This document shows positions 17,076-29,758 of a stretch of 64,000 nucleotides of DNA, piece by piece. Below the pieces are notes generated by a model. That model had not been told where the DNA came from. It searched no databases and saw nothing but the letters and a program-made list of their open reading frames with translations. Source of the DNA: Mesorhizobium japonicum MAFF 303099. GTDB taxonomy: Bacteria; Pseudomonadota; Alphaproteobacteria; Rhizobiales; Rhizobiaceae. Location of the stretch: positions 186,001 to 250,000 of the forward strand of contig NC_002678.2 of NCBI RefSeq assembly GCF_000009625.1, read 5' to 3'. Numbering within the stretch: position 1 is the stretch's first letter; the number at the start of each line of letters is the position of its first letter. The position numbers and the translations under genes are program-made.

Positions 17076-18011
17076 TCAGTCGAAAAACGCCTCGACCACA
17101 TTGCGCTTGCCAAGCATGAAGGCGTCGGCGACATGCTGTAGCGGCGCGAGATCGACGTCTGAAGTCCCGGCGCGCACGATCTCGGCGAAGCGCTTGTAGA
17201 GCATGGGGTATTCCGCTTCTGGCTCCTCATGCACGATACGGCCGTCGATCGCGAGTTTCGAGCCGCCGCCGGAAAGCACCATCTTGCCGGCATCCGTGTC
17301 GGCCAGGATGTCCCAGCTTTGCGGGCCGGTCTGCAGCCAGTCGAGATCCATCGCCACCGGCAATCCGTTCGAGGTGCGGAAGGTGACTTGCGCCGCGACC
17401 GGGGCGGCGCGGTTTTCCGGAAAGTCGAGCACGGCCGAGGTGATGAACATCGCCGGCAGGATGTGGGTTGCGATCGACAGGGCGTTGATGCCGGGATCGA
17501 AGACGCCGAAGCCGCCCGGCGCCCAGATCCACTCCTGGTTCGGATGCCAGCGGCGGACATCTTCCTTCCAGACGATAGCCGCCGACCGAATCTGGGTCGA
17601 TGCGAGAAAACCGCGCGCGGCCTCCACCGCCGGCGCATAGCGCGAGTGCCAGCTGGCAAATAGCGAGACGCCGTTTTTCCCGGCGAGCACTTTCAGATCC
17701 TCGACCTCGCTGACCGTGGCGCCCGGCGGCTTTTCCAGGAAGACATGCTTCTTTGCCTCTAGCGCGGTGCGCGCGGCATCGTAGCGGAATTGCGGCGGCA
17801 TGCAGAGCGAGACGGCCTCAAGCTCCGGCACCGCGTCGAGCATCGCCTCGATGGTCGGAAAGTTCGGGATGCCGTCGACCTTGCCATGCCGGCTGGCGGC
17901 GGCGATGAGGCGATAATTCTGGTCTTTCGCCAGCGCCGGCAGGTGCTGGTCGCGGACGATCTTGCCGACGCCGACGATGCCTATGTTGATGGGGTTGTTG
18001 TTTGACGACAT
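17076..18011 (-). CDS. Gfo/Idh/MocA dehydrogenase, L-arabinose/D-galactose 1-dehydrogenase type
   Basis: 311-residue NAD(P)-dependent oxidoreductase. The N-terminal Rossmann fold has GIVGVGKI at residues 11-18, and EKPPG at 93-97 carries the conserved catalytic-region lysine of the family. WKEDVRRWHP (148-157) and FDPGINALSI (171-180) closely match the Azospirillum L-arabinose 1-dehydrogenase and the related D-galactose 1-dehydrogenases, which oxidise the sugar to its lactone in the non-phosphorylated pathway. Start at complement of 18009-18011. A small conserved gene lies 111 bases upstream on the same strand. No lactonase or dehydratase gene is nearby, so the pathway would be completed elsewhere. 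Confidence 0.85.
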   Translation of the reverse strand: MSSNNNPINIGIVGVGKIVRDQHLPALAKDQNYRLIAAASRHGKVDGIPNFPTIEAMLDAVPELEAVSLCMPPQFRYDAARTALEAKKHVFLEKPPGATVSEVEDLKVLAGKNGVSLFASWHSRYAPAVEAARGFLASTQIRSAAIVWKEDVRRWHPNQEWIWAPGGFGVFDPGINALSIATHILPAMFITSAVLDFPENRAAPVAAQVTFRTSNGLPVAMDLDWLQTGPQSWDILADTDAGKMVLSGGGSKLAIDGRIVHEEPEAEYPMLYKRFAEIVRAGTSDVDLAPLQHVADAFMLGKRNVVEAFFD

Positions 18012-18122
18012 GGGGGCTCCGGAATGGAAGGACAGATTTTTCTAGGTGCGAAAGGAGAGTCGGGCAAGTTGTGGCCATGGCGCGGCGGTCCGGCCGGCGT
18101 CGGCCGCGACCTGACCTGATTC

Positions 18123-18404
18123 TCAGATCGGCGCGTCGAACGTGACGATCGAGACTTCGCCTTCGAGCGCGCCCTGGTAGGCCGACAGATGCGGCTCGTC
18201 GTCGGGCACGCCGTCCATATCGCCGATCTGGTCGAGTTCGGCCTCGGCATAACCTTCCGCCGCAAGCGATTCGAGGGCACGGCGCACCGCCGAATCGTCG
18301 TCGGGAGCGACCAGCATGACATGCACGCCTTCCGCTTTGCCGCCTTTGCGCTTCCACACCCGGCCGGTGATGATGGTGACCGGGCGTTCTTCATTGTCGT
18401 TCAC
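18123..18404 (-). CDS. Small conserved hypothetical protein
   Basis: 93 residues, acidic, no signal peptide or membrane segment. It opens MNDNEERPVTIITGRVWKRKGG and has an alternating strand-helix pattern (VHVMLVAPDDDSAVRRALESLAAEGY), suggesting a small alpha/beta fold. I do not recognise a named family. It lies upstream of, and on the same strand as, the sugar dehydrogenase and may share its transcript. Codon usage resembles the neighbours, which supports a real gene. Confidence 0.65.
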   Translation of the reverse strand: MNDNEERPVTIITGRVWKRKGGKAEGVHVMLVAPDDDSAVRRALESLAAEGYAEAELDQIGDMDGVPDDEPHLSAYQGALEGEVSIVTFDAPI

Positions 18405-18877
18405 GGGCTGATTCCTCTTGGCAAAGGACAGGCGAGGGGGTTTTGAGTGCTCAGGCGGCCTTTTCGCATGAAGGGGGGCTGTGCGACAGCCAAAAGCCGG
18501 TCACTTTCTTCTCCGTCCTTGCAAATTGGCGAAAGAAAATTACATGCGCCTTTCGCATGGCTGCCAAGCCCCGGCTTCAATGCAATATTTGGCACTGCGG
18601 GGTTGACGGTTCGCAGGCTTACGAGTAGAAGCCGCCCAGTCAGAACCGATGTGAGGCTCTCCTTTCCGAAGCGACACGCTTTGGAGTTTGCTTCAAACAG
18701 GGTTCGTTTTACGAGCGAAAAGACATTTCCGGCGTGCACGAAGCGGCTTCCGCTTCCTCTGCCATTTGTTCGGGCAAGACCGCGAGGCGCGGTTTGTGGC
18801 CCGAATTTGCGTATGGAAATGACGCTTTGAGCGGCCCTGACCGGGCGAGACACGGAATTGAGAGACAAGAGGGTTTA
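18405..18877 (+). other. Spacer upstream of rpsL
   Basis: 473 bases between divergent genes, without a credible gene (a frame running into rpsL from 18734 has no ribosome-binding site and is rejected). It should contain the promoters of the str operon and of the minus-strand 93-residue gene. One good forward promoter candidate is at 18603-18631. Confidence 0.6.
18603..18631 (+). promoter_or_regulatory. Candidate promoter of the str-S10-spc block
   Basis: TTGACG at 18603-18608 and TAGAAG at 18626-18631 with a 17-base spacer, about 247 bases before rpsL. The -35 box fits the rhizobial CTTGAC preference less one base. By eye only. Confidence 0.45.
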
Positions 18878-19249
18878 ATGCCTACCGTCAACCAGCTGAT
18901 CCGCAAGCCGCGCATTGCGCCGGTGAAGCGCAACAAGGTCCCGGCCATGCAGCAGAACCCGCAGAAGCGGGGCGTCTGCACGCGCGTCTACACGACGACG
19001 CCGAAGAAGCCGAACTCGGCGCTGCGCAAGGTGGCCAAGATCCGCCTGACCAATGGTTTTGAAGTGATCGGTTACATCCCCGGCGAAGGTCACAACCTTC
19101 AGGAACACTCCGTGGTCATGATCCGCGGCGGCCGCGTCAAGGATCTTCCGGGCGTTCGCTACCACATCATCCGCGGCGTGCTCGACACGCAGGGCGTGAA
19201 GAACCGCAAGCAGCGCCGTTCGAAGTACGGCGCCAAGCGTCCGAAGTAA
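18878..19249 (+). CDS. rpsL: 30S ribosomal protein S12
   Basis: 123 residues. S12 lines the decoding centre. Lys43 in TPKKPNS and Lys88 in [11 protein letters not shown] are both present, the streptomycin-sensitive residues. ATG 18878 gives the standard N-terminus [10 protein letters not shown]. First gene of the str operon, followed after 60 bases by rpsG. Confidence 0.99.
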   Translation: MPTVNQLIRKPRIAPVKRNKVPAMQQNPQKRGVCTRVYTTTPKKPNSALRKVAKIRLTNGFEVIGYIPGEGHNLQEHSVVMIRGGRVKDLPGVRYHIIRGVLDTQGVKNRKQRRSKYGAKRPK

Positions 19250-19297
19250 GATTTTCCGGCCCTGGCGCTGCTTGAATGCGTCGGGCTACGAGATTGA

Positions 19298-19780
<483 letters not shown>

Positions 19781-19809
19781 AGCGCGAACAGGACTGAGAG
19801 GCAGCTACG

Positions 19810-21900
19810 ATGGCCCGCGAATACAAAATCGAAGACTACCGCAATTTCGGTATCATGGCGCATATTGACGCCGGCAAGACGACGACCACCGAGCGCGTCC
19901 TCTATTACACGGGCAAGTCGCACAAGATCGGCGAAGTGCACGACGGCGCTGCCACCATGGATTGGATGGAGCAGGAGCAGGAACGCGGCATCACCATCAC
20001 GTCCGCCGCCACCACGACCTTCTGGAAAGGCCGTGACGGCAAGATGCGCCGCTTCAACATCATCGACACTCCCGGACACGTCGACTTCACCATCGAAGTC
20101 GAGCGTTCGCTGCGCGTGCTCGACGGCGCCATCGCGCTGCTCGACGCCAACGCCGGTGTCGAGCCGCAGACGGAAACCGTCTGGCGCCAGGCCGACAAGT
20201 ACCGCGTTCCGCGCATGATCTTCTGCAACAAGATGGACAAGATCGGCGCCGACTTCTACCGCTCGGTCGAGATGATCGGCTCGCGCCTCGGTGCGCAGGC
20301 TGTCGTCATGCAGCTGCCGATCGGCGCCGAGACCGAATTCAAGGGCGTCGTCGACCTCGTTGAGATGAATGCGCTTGTCTGGCGCGACGAGACGCTGGGC
20401 GCCGCCTGGGACGTCGTCGAGATCCCGGCCGACCTTCAGGCTCGTGCCCAGGAATACCGCGAGAAGATGATTGAAGCCGCCGTCGAAATGGACGAGACGG
20501 CCCTCGAGAACTACCTCGAAGGCAAGATGCCTTCGAATGACGAGATCCGTTCGCTGATCCGCAAGGGCACGATCGCGGTCAAGTTCTTCCCGATGTTCTG
20601 TGGCTCGGCCTTCAAGAACAAGGGCGTGCAGCCGCTGCTCGACGCAGTCGTCGAATACCTGCCGTCGCCGGCCGACGTTCCCGCCATCAAGGGCGTCGAT
20701 GCCAAGACCGATGCCGAGATCGAGCGCCACGCGGTCGACGACGAGCCTCTCTCGATGCTTGCCTTCAAGATCATGAACGACCCGTTCGTCGGTTCGCTGA
20801 CCTTCGCCCGCATCTATTCGGGCAAGCTCACCAAGGGCATCTCGGTCGACAACACCGTCAAGGGCAAGAAGGAGCGCATCGGCCGCATGCTGCAGATGCA
20901 TGCGAATTCGCGCGCCGACGTCGAAGAAGCTTTCGCCGGCGACATCGTCGCTCTGGCCGGCCTCAAGGACACGACCACTGGCGATACGCTGTGCGATCCG
21001 TTGCATCCGGTCATCCTCGAGCGCATGGAATTCCCGGATCCGGTCATCCAGATCGCCATCGAGCCGAAGACCAAGAACGACCAGGAAAAGATGGGCCTCG
21101 CCCTTCACCGCCTGGCTGCCGAGGATCCGTCCTTCCGCGTCAAGACCGACGAGGAAAGCGGCCAGACCATCATCTCCGGCATGGGCGAACTGCACCTCGA
21201 CATCATCGTCGACCGCATGCGTCGCGAGTTCAAGGTCGAAGCCAATGTCGGCGCTCCGCAGGTGGCCTATCGCGAGACGATCACCCGCAAGCACGAGCAG
21301 GACTACACACACAAGAAGCAGACCGGCGGTACCGGCCAGTTCGCCCGCGTCAAGGTTCTGTTCGAGCCGAATACGGAGAGCGAAGAGTTCGTCTTCGAGT
21401 CCAAAATCGTCGGCGGCGCGGTGCCGAAGGAATACATTCCGGGTGTCGAAAAGGGCATCCAGAGCGTCATGGGCGCTGGTCCGTTCGCGGGCTTCCCGAT
21501 GATCGGTGTTCGTGCGACGCTGATCGACGGCGCCTACCACGACGTCGACTCCTCGGTCCTGGCCTTCGAAATCGCGTCCCGCGCCTGCTTCCGTGAAGCC
21601 GCACCCAAGCTTGGCGTGCAGCTGCTCGAGCCGATCATGAAGGTCGAAGTTGTGACGCCGGAAGACTATGTCGGCAGCGTCATCGGCGACCTGAACGGCC
21701 GCCGCGGCCAGATCCAGGGCCAGGAAGCGCGCGGCGTGGCCGTCGTCATCAACGCGATGGTGCCGCTCGCCAACATGTTCAAGTACGTCGACAACCTGCG
21801 CTCGATGAGCCAGGGCCGCGCGGCCTACACGATGCAGTTCGACCACTACGAGCCGGTCCCGACCGCGGTCGCCCAGGAAGTCCAGAAAAAATACGCGTAA
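19810..21900 (+). CDS. fusA: Elongation factor G
   Basis: 696 residues. EF-G is the GTPase that drives translocation and, with RRF, ribosome recycling. G1 is [13 protein letters not shown] (about residues 16-28), G3 is DTPGHVDFT and G4 is NKMDK. The five-domain layout is complete and the length is normal. The tuf gene follows after 67 bases, completing rpsL-rpsG-fusA-tuf. Confidence 0.99.
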   Translation: MAREYKIEDYRNFGIMAHIDAGKTTTTERVLYYTGKSHKIGEVHDGAATMDWMEQEQERGITITSAATTTFWKGRDGKMRRFNIIDTPGHVDFTIEVERSLRVLDGAIALLDANAGVEPQTETVWRQADKYRVPRMIFCNKMDKIGADFYRSVEMIGSRLGAQAVVMQLPIGAETEFKGVVDLVEMNALVWRDETLGAAWDVVEIPADLQARAQEYREKMIEAAVEMDETALENYLEGKMPSNDEIRSLIRKGTIAVKFFPMFCGSAFKNKGVQPLLDAVVEYLPSPADVPAIKGVDAKTDAEIERHAVDDEPLSMLAFKIMNDPFVGSLTFARIYSGKLTKGISVDNTVKGKKERIGRMLQMHANSRADVEEAFAGDIVALAGLKDTTTGDTLCDPLHPVILERMEFPDPVIQIAIEPKTKNDQEKMGLALHRLAAEDPSFRVKTDEESGQTIISGMGELHLDIIVDRMRREFKVEANVGAPQVAYRETITRKHEQDYTHKKQTGGTGQFARVKVLFEPNTESEEFVFESKIVGGAVPKEYIPGVEKGIQSVMGAGPFAGFPMIGVRATLIDGAYHDVDSSVLAFEIASRACFREAAPKLGVQLLEPIMKVEVVTPEDYVGSVIGDLNGRRGQIQGQEARGVAVVINAMVPLANMFKYVDNLRSMSQGRAAYTMQFDHYEPVPTAVAQEVQKKYA

Positions 21901-21967
21901 CTCGAAAGAGCTGTCGCGGTAACGCAATTCAAAGCCCGCATGGGCGAGCAGGAAATGGAGACATCAC

Positions 21968-23143
<1,176 letters not shown>

Positions 23144-23212
23144 TTTGGACTTAAACCGATCTGTCGCGGGCGCGGAAGTTGCCCGCGCCGCGCCAGAACA
23201 AGGAAGTGACGC

Positions 23213-23521
23213 ATGAACGGACAGAATATCCGCATCCGCCTGAAGGCGTTTGATCACCGCGTGCTCGACGCCTCGACGAAGGAAATCGTGTCGACGGCCA
23301 AGCGCACCGGCGCAAACGTCCGCGGCCCCATTCCGCTGCCGACGCGGATCGAAAAGTTCACGGTGAACCGGTCGCCCCACGTCGACAAGAAGAGCCGCGA
23401 GCAGTTCGAGATGCGCACGCACAAGCGTCTGCTCGACATCGTCGATCCGACCCCGCAGACCGTCGATGCTTTGATGAAGCTCGATCTGGCCGCCGGCGTC
23501 GACGTCGAGATCAAGCTCTAA
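23213..23521 (+). CDS. rpsJ: 30S ribosomal protein S10 (NusE)
   Basis: 102 residues. S10 is in the 30S head and, as NusE, joins NusB in antitermination and NusG in transcription-translation coupling. The signature [20 protein letters not shown] lies at about residues 37-56, in the long loop. AAGGAAGTG precedes ATG 23213. First gene of the S10 group. Confidence 0.98.
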   Translation: MNGQNIRIRLKAFDHRVLDASTKEIVSTAKRTGANVRGPIPLPTRIEKFTVNRSPHVDKKSREQFEMRTHKRLLDIVDPTPQTVDALMKLDLAAGVDVEIKL

Positions 23522-23582
23522 GGGAATGAGAGCGCGGTAAGGGGCGGTGCCCCTGGCCCGGAACTCTAAAGGAATTGAACCG

Positions 23583-24296
23583 ATGCGTTCAGGTGTGATT
23601 GCAAAGAAGGTGGGAATGACCCGCATCTATAACGATGCCGGGGAACATGTTCCCGTCACCGTTCTCCAGATGGAGAACTGCCAGGTCGTGGCGCAGCGCA
23701 CGCAGGAGAAGAATGGCTACACCGCCGTTCAGCTCGGCGTTGGCCTCGCCAAGGTGAAGAACACGTCGAAGGCGATGCGCGGCCATTTCGCGACCGCTTC
23801 CGTCGAGCCGAAGGCGAAGGTTGCCGAGTTCCGCGTCTCGGCCGACAACATGATCGATGTCGGCGCCGAGATCACCGTCGAGCACTTCGTCGCCGGCCAG
23901 AAGGTCGACGTGACGGGCACGACGATCGGCAAGGGTTTCCAGGGCGTCATCAAGCGTCACCACATGGGTGGTGGCCGCGCGACGCACGGTAACTCGGTCT
24001 CGCACCGTACGCACGGTTCGACCGGCCAGCGCCAGGACCCCGGCAAGGTGTTCAAGGGCAAGAAGATGGCCGGCCACATGGGCGACACCCGCGTGACGAC
24101 GCAGAATGTCGAGATCGTCTCGACCGATGCCGACCGCGGCCTGATCCTGATCCGCGGAGCGGTTCCCGGATCGAAGGGCGCTTGGATCCTGGTCCGCGAT
24201 GCGGCCAAGGTGGCACTGCCGGCCAATGCGCCGAAGCCCGCCGCGATCCGCGCCGCTGTTAAGAACGAGGCTCCGGCCACAGAGGGAGCGGAATAA
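23583..24296 (+). CDS. rplC: 50S ribosomal protein L3
   Basis: 237 residues. An early assembly protein whose long arm reaches toward the peptidyl-transferase centre. The arm is visible as [20 protein letters not shown], which includes the Gln methylated in E. coli L3. ATG 23583 ([14 protein letters not shown]) is chosen over an in-frame ATG at 23547 because AAAGGAATTG sits just before it. An Ala-rich tail extends past the usual end. Its stop overlaps the start of rplD by one base. Confidence 0.97.
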
Positions 24297-24916
24297 TGGA
24301 TCTCAAGATCACAACGCTTGGCGGCAAGGACGCCGGCAAGGTGAAACTCTCCGAGGAGATTTTCGGCCTTGATCCGCGCGAGGACATCTTGCAGCGCGTC
24401 GTGCGCTGGCAGCTTGCCAAGAAGCAGCAGGGCACGCACAAGGCCAAGGGCCGCGCCGAAATCGCGCGCACCGGTGCCAAGATGTACAAGCAGAAGGGTA
24501 CGGGCCGCGCCCGTCACCATTCGGCACGCGCTCCGCAGTTCCGCGGCGGCGGCAAGGCCCACGGCCCGGTCGTCCGCAGCCACGAGCACGACCTGCCCAA
24601 GAATGTGCGCGCTCTCGGCCTGAAGCATGCTCTCTCGGCCAAGGCCAAGAGCGCGTCGATCATCGTCATCGACGAGCTGAAGTTGACCGAGGCCAAGACC
24701 AAGGCGCTGATCGCGAATTTCGCGACGCTGGGCCTGAGCAACGCCCTGGTGATCGGCGGCGCCGAGCTTGACAAGAACTTCAAGCTGGCCGCGACCAACA
24801 TCCCCAACATCGACGTGCTGCCCATCCAGGGCATCAACGTCTACGACATTCTGCGCCGCGGCACGCTGGTCCTTTCCAAGGCCGCCGTCGAGGCTCTCGA
24901 GGAGCGCTTTAAATGA
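24296..24916 (+). CDS. rplD: 50S ribosomal protein L4
   Basis: 206 residues. L4 lines the exit tunnel through its extended loop, visible as [22 protein letters not shown] (about residues 62-83). TAATG overlap with rplC and ATGA overlap with rplW show tight translational coupling. In E. coli L4 also represses the S10 operon; no obvious leader target was found here. Confidence 0.98.
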   Translation: MDLKITTLGGKDAGKVKLSEEIFGLDPREDILQRVVRWQLAKKQQGTHKAKGRAEIARTGAKMYKQKGTGRARHHSARAPQFRGGGKAHGPVVRSHEHDLPKNVRALGLKHALSAKAKSASIIVIDELKLTEAKTKALIANFATLGLSNALVIGGAELDKNFKLAATNIPNIDVLPIQGINVYDILRRGTLVLSKAAVEALEERFK

Positions 24917-25206
24917 CCGACCTTCGTCACTACGACGTGATCGTCAGCCCGGCGATCACCGAAAAGTCGACCATGGCTTCCGAGCAGAACCAGGTCGTCT
25001 TCAACGTCGCCAAGAAGGCGTCGAAGCCGGAAATCAAGGCCGCCGTCGAAGCGCTGTTCGGCGTCAAGGTGATGGCCGTGAACACGCTTGTCCGCAAGGG
25101 CAAGATCAAGCGCTTCCGCGGCACGATCGGCCGCCAGAGCGACGTCAAGAAGGCGATCGTGACGCTGGCCGACGGCCAGTCGATCGACGTCGCGACGGGT
25201 CTCTGA
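24913..25206 (+). CDS. rplW: 50S ribosomal protein L23
   Basis: 97 residues. L23 sits at the tunnel exit and docks trigger factor and SRP. The opening [21 protein letters not shown] and the later [30 protein letters not shown] are typical. It starts within the rplD stop (ATGA, four-base overlap). Confidence 0.98.
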   Translation: MTDLRHYDVIVSPAITEKSTMASEQNQVVFNVAKKASKPEIKAAVEALFGVKVMAVNTLVRKGKIKRFRGTIGRQSDVKKAIVTLADGQSIDVATGL

Positions 25207-25228
25207 GCAAGGCCGCGAGGACAGAACA

Positions 25229-26062
25229 ATGGCACTGAAAAAATTCAACCCGGTAACGCCGAGCACCCGCCAGCTGGTCATCGTCGACCGCTCGGGCCTT
25301 TACAAGGGCAAGCCCGTCAAGGGTCTGACCGAGGGCCTGACCAAGTCGGGCGGCCGCAACAATTACGGCCGCATCACCGCCCGCTTCATCGGCGGTGGTC
25401 ACAAGCGTTCGTACCGCATCATCGACTTCAAGCGCCGCAAGTTCGACGTCGTCGGCACGGTCGAGCGCATTGAATACGATCCGAACCGCACCGCCTTCAT
25501 CGCGCTGATCAAGTACGATGATGGTGAGCTGTCCTACATCATCGCCCCGCAGCGCCTTGCCGCCGGCGACAAGATCGTGGCTGGCGAAGCGGTCGACGTA
25601 AAGCCGGGCAATGCGATGCCGCTGGCCTCGATGCCGGTCGGCACGATCGTCCACAACATCGAGCTGAAGCCGGGCAAGGGCGGTCAGGTCGCCCGTTCGG
25701 CTGGCGGTTACGCTCAGCTCGTCGGTCGCGACCAGGGCATGGCGATCCTGCGCCTCAACTCGGGTGAGCAGCGTGTCGTTCACGGCTCCTGCATGGCCAC
25801 CGTCGGTGCCGTGTCGAACCCCGACCACGGCAACATCAACGACGGCAAGGCCGGCCGCACGGTTTGGCGCGGCAAGCGTCCGCACAATCGCGGCGTGACC
25901 ATGAACCCGGTCGACCATCCGCACGGCGGTGGTGAAGGCCGCACCTCCGGCGGCCGCCATCCGGTCAGCCCGTGGGGCAAGCCGACCAAGGGCAAGAAGA
26001 CGCGGTCCAACAAGGCGACCGACAAGTTCATCCTGCGCTCGCGCCATCAGCGCAAGAGCTAA
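25229..26062 (+). CDS. rplB: 50S ribosomal protein L2
   Basis: 277 residues. L2 supports subunit joining and the peptidyl-transferase centre. The conserved C-terminal block [17 protein letters not shown] (about residues 226-242) contains the key His region. Starts 22 bases after rplW. Confidence 0.98.
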   Translation: MALKKFNPVTPSTRQLVIVDRSGLYKGKPVKGLTEGLTKSGGRNNYGRITARFIGGGHKRSYRIIDFKRRKFDVVGTVERIEYDPNRTAFIALIKYDDGELSYIIAPQRLAAGDKIVAGEAVDVKPGNAMPLASMPVGTIVHNIELKPGKGGQVARSAGGYAQLVGRDQGMAILRLNSGEQRVVHGSCMATVGAVSNPDHGNINDGKAGRTVWRGKRPHNRGVTMNPVDHPHGGGEGRTSGGRHPVSPWGKPTKGKKTRSNKATDKFILRSRHQRKS

Positions 26063-26078
26063 GAAGAGGTAACGCCAA

Positions 26079-26357
26079 GTGACTCGTTCTATTTGGAAAG
26101 GCCCCTTCATCGACGGCTACCTTCTCAAGAAGGTGGACAAGGTTCGTGAAGGTGGTCGCAATGAGGTGATCAAGATGTGGAGCCGTCGCTCCACCATCCT
26201 GCCGCAGTTCGTCGGCTTCACCTTCGGTGTCTACAACGGCCAGAAGCATGTTCCCGTTTCGGTGAACGAGGACATGGTCGGTCATAAGTTCGGTGAATTC
26301 GCACCGACGCGGACCTATTACGGTCACGGCGCGGATAAGAAGGCGAAGAGGAAATAA
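26079..26357 (+). CDS. rpsS: 30S ribosomal protein S19
   Basis: 92 residues. Forms a head complex with S13 near the A site. Begins with GTG at 26079, giving [18 protein letters not shown]; conserved [24 protein letters not shown] follows. rplV begins two bases after its stop. Confidence 0.98.
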   Translation: MTRSIWKGPFIDGYLLKKVDKVREGGRNEVIKMWSRRSTILPQFVGFTFGVYNGQKHVPVSVNEDMVGHKFGEFAPTRTYYGHGADKKAKRK

Positions 26358-26359
26358 TC

Positions 26360-26749
26360 ATGGGCAAGGCCAAAGCTCCGCGCAGGCTTGCTGACAACGA
26401 AGCGCGCGCCGTGTTGCGCACGATCCGTATCAGCCCGCAGAAGCTGAACCTCGTTGCCGCGCTGATCCGCGGCAAGAAGGTCGCGACAGCGCTTTCCGAT
26501 CTCGAATTTTCGGCCAAGCGGATTTCCGGCACGGTCAAGAAGACGCTGGAATCGGCGATCGCCAACGCGGAAAACAACCACGACCTCGATGTCGATGCGC
26601 TGGTGGTGGCGGAAGCCTATGTCGGCAAGTCGATCGTCATGAAGCGGTTCCACGCTCGTGGCCGTGGTCGCGCCAGCCGTATCGAGAAGCCGTTCTCGCA
26701 CCTCACGATCGTCGTTCGTGAAGTCGAAGAAAAAGGGGAGGCCGCATAA
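26360..26749 (+). CDS. rplV: 50S ribosomal protein L22
   Basis: 129 residues. Its beta-hairpin lines the exit tunnel opposite L4 and is visible as [19 protein letters not shown] (about residues 95-113). Stop codon overlaps the rpsC start by one base (TAATG). Confidence 0.98.
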   Translation: MGKAKAPRRLADNEARAVLRTIRISPQKLNLVAALIRGKKVATALSDLEFSAKRISGTVKKTLESAIANAENNHDLDVDALVVAEAYVGKSIVMKRFHARGRGRASRIEKPFSHLTIVVREVEEKGEAA

Positions 26750-27474
26750 TGGGCCAGAAAGTCAATCCGATCGGTCTTCGCCTCGGCATCAACCGTACCT
26801 GGGATTCGCGCTGGTTCGCGAACACCGGGGAGTACGGCAAGCTGCTGCATGAGGACATCAAGATCCGCAAGTATCTTGAGAAGGAACTCAAGCAGGCCGC
26901 GATCTCCAAGGTCGTGATCGAGCGCCCGCACAAGAAGTGCCGCGTCACCATCCATGCCGCGCGCCCGGGTCTGATCATCGGCAAGAAGGGCGCCGACATC
27001 GAGAAGCTTCGCAAGAAGCTAATGGAGATGACGAAGTCCGAGACGCACCTCAACATCGTCGAAGTGCGCAAGCCGGAGATCGACGCGACCCTGGTCGCCC
27101 AGTCGATCGCCCAGCAGCTCGAGCGTCGTATCGCGTTCCGCCGCGCCATGAAGCGCGCCGTGCAGTCGGCGATGCGCCTCGGTGCCGAAGGCATCCGCAT
27201 CAACTGCTCGGGCCGTCTCGGCGGCGCCGAAATCGCTCGCATGGAGTGGTACCGCGAAGGTCGCGTGCCGCTGCACACGCTGCGCGCCGATGTCGACTAC
27301 GGCACAGCCGAAGCGAATACGGCTTACGGCATCTGCGGCGTCAAGGTCTGGGTATTCAAGGGCGAGATCCTCGAGCACGATCCGATGGCTTCGGAACGTC
27401 GCGCGACCGAGGGTGATGCTGCGCATGGCGGTGGTGGTGATCGCGAACGCGGTCGTCGTCGCGAAAACGCCTGA
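26749..27474 (+). CDS. rpsC: 30S ribosomal protein S3
   Basis: 241 residues. S3 forms part of the mRNA entry channel. A type-2 KH domain is visible ([19 protein letters not shown], about residues 66-84) and the C-terminal domain has [32 protein letters not shown] basic Gly/Arg-rich tail ends the protein. Confidence 0.98.
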   Translation: MGQKVNPIGLRLGINRTWDSRWFANTGEYGKLLHEDIKIRKYLEKELKQAAISKVVIERPHKKCRVTIHAARPGLIIGKKGADIEKLRKKLMEMTKSETHLNIVEVRKPEIDATLVAQSIAQQLERRIAFRRAMKRAVQSAMRLGAEGIRINCSGRLGGAEIARMEWYREGRVPLHTLRADVDYGTAEANTAYGICGVKVWVFKGEILEHDPMASERRATEGDAAHGGGGDRERGRRRENA

Positions 27475-27501
27475 GACATTTAGGAATTTGGAGTTAGAAC
27501 G

Positions 27502-27915
27502 ATGCTGCAGCCAAAGCGCACAAAGTTCCGCAAGCAGTTCAAGGGCCGTATCCATGGTACCGCAAAGGGCGGCACCAACCTGGATTTCGGTGGTTTCGGG
27601 CTGAAGGCGCTTGAGCCGAACCGCGTCACCGCGCGTGAGATCGAGGCGGCCCGCCGCGCGATCACTCGCGAAATGAAGCGCGCTGGCCGCGTCTGGATCC
27701 GCATTTTCCCGGATCTGCCGGTCACGTCGAAGCCGACCGAAGTCCGCATGGGCAAGGGCAAGGGTGCCGTCGACTACTGGGCGGCGCGCGTCAAGCCGGG
27801 GCGCATCATGTTCGAGATCGACGGCGTCAGTGAAGAAACCGCCCGTGAGGCGCTGCGTCTCGGCGCGGCCAAGCTCTCGGTCAGGACGCGCTTCGTACAG
27901 CGCATCGCAGAATAA
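27502..27915 (+). CDS. rplP: 50S ribosomal protein L16
   Basis: 137 residues. Binds near the A-site tRNA elbow. Opening [19 protein letters not shown] and the [19 protein letters not shown] block (about residues 82-100) are diagnostic. rpmC starts 13 bases later. Confidence 0.98.
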   Translation: MLQPKRTKFRKQFKGRIHGTAKGGTNLDFGGFGLKALEPNRVTAREIEAARRAITREMKRAGRVWIRIFPDLPVTSKPTEVRMGKGKGAVDYWAARVKPGRIMFEIDGVSEETAREALRLGAAKLSVRTRFVQRIAE

Positions 27916-27928
27916 GGACGGGCTGATC

Positions 27929-28129
27929 ATGAAAGCCGAAGACATCCGGACCAAGACCCAGGACCAGCTGACCGACGATTTGGCCAGCCTGAAGAAGGAG
28001 CAGTTCAACCTGCGCTTCCAGAAGGCCACCGGCCAGCTCGAGAAGACCGCGCGCGTGAGGCAGGTCCGTAAGGACATTGCGCGTATCAAGACCATCGCTG
28101 CGGAAAAGTCCGCGGCCAAGAAGGCTTAA
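27929..28129 (+). CDS. rpmC: 50S ribosomal protein L29
   Basis: 66 residues, two-helix protein at the tunnel exit. The ATG at 27929 ([14 protein letters not shown]) gives the normal N-terminus and length; the frame is open well upstream inside rpl[31 protein letters not shown] is the family core. Confidence 0.97.
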   Translation: MKAEDIRTKTQDQLTDDLASLKKEQFNLRFQKATGQLEKTARVRQVRKDIARIKTIAAEKSAAKKA

Positions 28130-28140
28130 GGACGAAAACC

Positions 28141-28380
28141 ATGCCAAAGCGCATTCTGCAGGGCACCGTCGTCAGCGACAAGAACGAAAAGACGGTTGTC
28201 GTCAAGGTCGAACGGCGCTTCACGCATCCCGTGATGAAGAAGACCGTGCGCATGACCAAGAAGTACAAGGCGCACGACGAGAACAACGCCCACAAGGTTG
28301 GCGATCAGGTGTTCATCCAGGAATCGAAGCCGATTTCCAAGGACAAGCGCTGGATCGTCGTGTCTTCGGACCAAGCCTGA
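28141..28380 (+). CDS. rpsQ: 30S ribosomal protein S17
   Basis: 79 residues, OB fold that binds 16S helix 11. Begins [21 protein letters not shown], with [23 protein letters not shown] in the middle. The 84-base spacer after it has a GGGCT/GCCC-type hairpin at about 28417-28440 without a T tract. Confidence 0.98.
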   Translation: MPKRILQGTVVSDKNEKTVVVKVERRFTHPVMKKTVRMTKKYKAHDENNAHKVGDQVFIQESKPISKDKRWIVVSSDQA

Positions 28381-28464
28381 CCTCTGGGCGTAAACAACGA
28401 ATTTTGGACAGACCGGGGAGGGGCTTCGAGCCCGTCCCGTTAGAAAAGAAGAAGGCGGCCAGTC

Positions 28465-28833
28465 ATGATTCAGATGCAAACAAACCTCGACGTGGCGGAT
28501 AATTCCGGCGCGCGTCGTGTCATGTGCATCAAGGTGCTGGGCGGCTCGAAGCGGAAATACGCTTCCGTGGGCGACATCATCGTGGTGTCCATCAAGGAAG
28601 CCATTCCGCGCGGCCGCGTTAAGAAGGGCGATGTGATGAAGGCGGTCGTGGTTCGCACGGCCAAGGACATCCGCCGCCCGGACGGCAGCGTGATCCGTTT
28701 CGACAAGAACGCGGCCGTTCTCGTCGACAACAAGAAAGAGCCGATCGGCACGCGTATCTTCGGACCGGTTCCGCGCGAACTCCGCGCCAAGAACCACATG
28801 AAGATCATCTCGCTCGCGCCTGAAGTGCTGTAA
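28465..28833 (+). CDS. rplN: 50S ribosomal protein L14
   Basis: 122 residues. L14 lies at the subunit interface and binds the silencing factor Rsf[23 protein letters not shown] and the [24 protein letters not shown] block are diagnostic. First gene of the classic spc group. Confidence 0.98.
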   Translation: MIQMQTNLDVADNSGARRVMCIKVLGGSKRKYASVGDIIVVSIKEAIPRGRVKKGDVMKAVVVRTAKDIRRPDGSVIRFDKNAAVLVDNKKEPIGTRIFGPVPRELRAKNHMKIISLAPEVL

Positions 28834-28845
28834 GGAGCCGGACCA

Positions 28846-29160
28846 ATGCAAAAGATTAGAAAAGGCGACAAGGTCGTCGTGCTGGCCGGCAAGGACAAGG
28901 GCCGTTCGGGCGAAGTCCTCTCGGTTCAGCCGAAGGATGACACCGCGCTGGTGCGCGGCGTCAACATGATCCGTCGTCACCAGAAGCAGTCCCAGTCCCA
29001 AGAGGGCGGGATCATCACCAAGGAAGCGCCGATCCAGCTGTCGAACATCGCGCTGGCCGACCCCAAGGATGGCAAGCCGACCCGCGTCGGTTTCATCTTC
29101 CAGAAGGACGGCAAGAAGGTGCGCGTCGCCAAGCGCTCGGGAGAAGTCATCAATGGCTAA
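28846..29160 (+). CDS. rplX: 50S ribosomal protein L24
   Basis: 104 residues. Assembly initiator with a KOW motif, [23 protein letters not shown], at about residues 3-25. Its last eight bases overlap the start of rplE. Confidence 0.98.
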   Translation: MQKIRKGDKVVVLAGKDKGRSGEVLSVQPKDDTALVRGVNMIRRHQKQSQSQEGGIITKEAPIQLSNIALADPKDGKPTRVGFIFQKDGKKVRVAKRSGEVING

Positions 29161-29731
29161 GGCTCAAAGCAAACAGGCGACCGCCACCAACACGCCGCGT
29201 CTGAAGCAGGTCTACAACGAGACCATCCGCAAGGCGCTGCAGGAGCAGTTCGGCTACGACAACGACATGCAGGTTCCGCGCCTCGACAAGATCGTGCTGA
29301 ACATGGGTGTCGGCGAAGCGACCGCCGATTCGAAGAAGCCTTCGGTTGCCGCCGAAGACTTGGCGCTGATCGCCGGCCAGAAGGCCGTCGTCACCCGCGC
29401 CCGCAATTCGATCGCGGGCTTCAAGGTCCGCGAGAACATGCCGATCGGCGCCAAGGTCACGCTGCGCAAGGAACGTATGTACGAGTTCCTCGACCGCCTC
29501 GTGAACATCGCGCTGCCGCGCGTCCGCGACTTCCGCGGACTGAACCCCAAGAGCTTCGATGGCCGTGGCAACTACGCCATGGGCATCAAGGAGCACATCG
29601 TGTTCCCGGAGATCAACTACGACAAGGTTGATCAGATCTGGGGCATGGACGTCATCGTTTGTACGACTGCGAAGACGGACGACGAAGCCCGGGCATTGCT
29701 CAAGGCTTTCAACTTCCCCTTCCGCCAGTAA
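29153..29731 (+). CDS. rplE: 50S ribosomal protein L5
   Basis: 192 residues. Part of the 5S rRNA complex with L18 and L25. The ATG at 29153 ([12 protein letters not shown]) overlaps the rplX end by eight bases; the frame is open further upstream but only in shadow of rpl[14 protein letters not shown] and [23 protein letters not shown] are conserved core segments. Confidence 0.97.
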   Translation: MAKAQSKQATATNTPRLKQVYNETIRKALQEQFGYDNDMQVPRLDKIVLNMGVGEATADSKKPSVAAEDLALIAGQKAVVTRARNSIAGFKVRENMPIGAKVTLRKERMYEFLDRLVNIALPRVRDFRGLNPKSFDGRGNYAMGIKEHIVFPEINYDKVDQIWGMDVIVCTTAKTDDEARALLKAFNFPFRQ

Positions 29732-29758
29732 CGGCAGCGAGAAAAGGAAAAATCTGAA

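Noticed and set aside
23144..23212. S10-operon leader for L4 control
   Set aside because: Only 69 bases with one simple hairpin and no T tract; does not resemble the enterobacterial L4 target.
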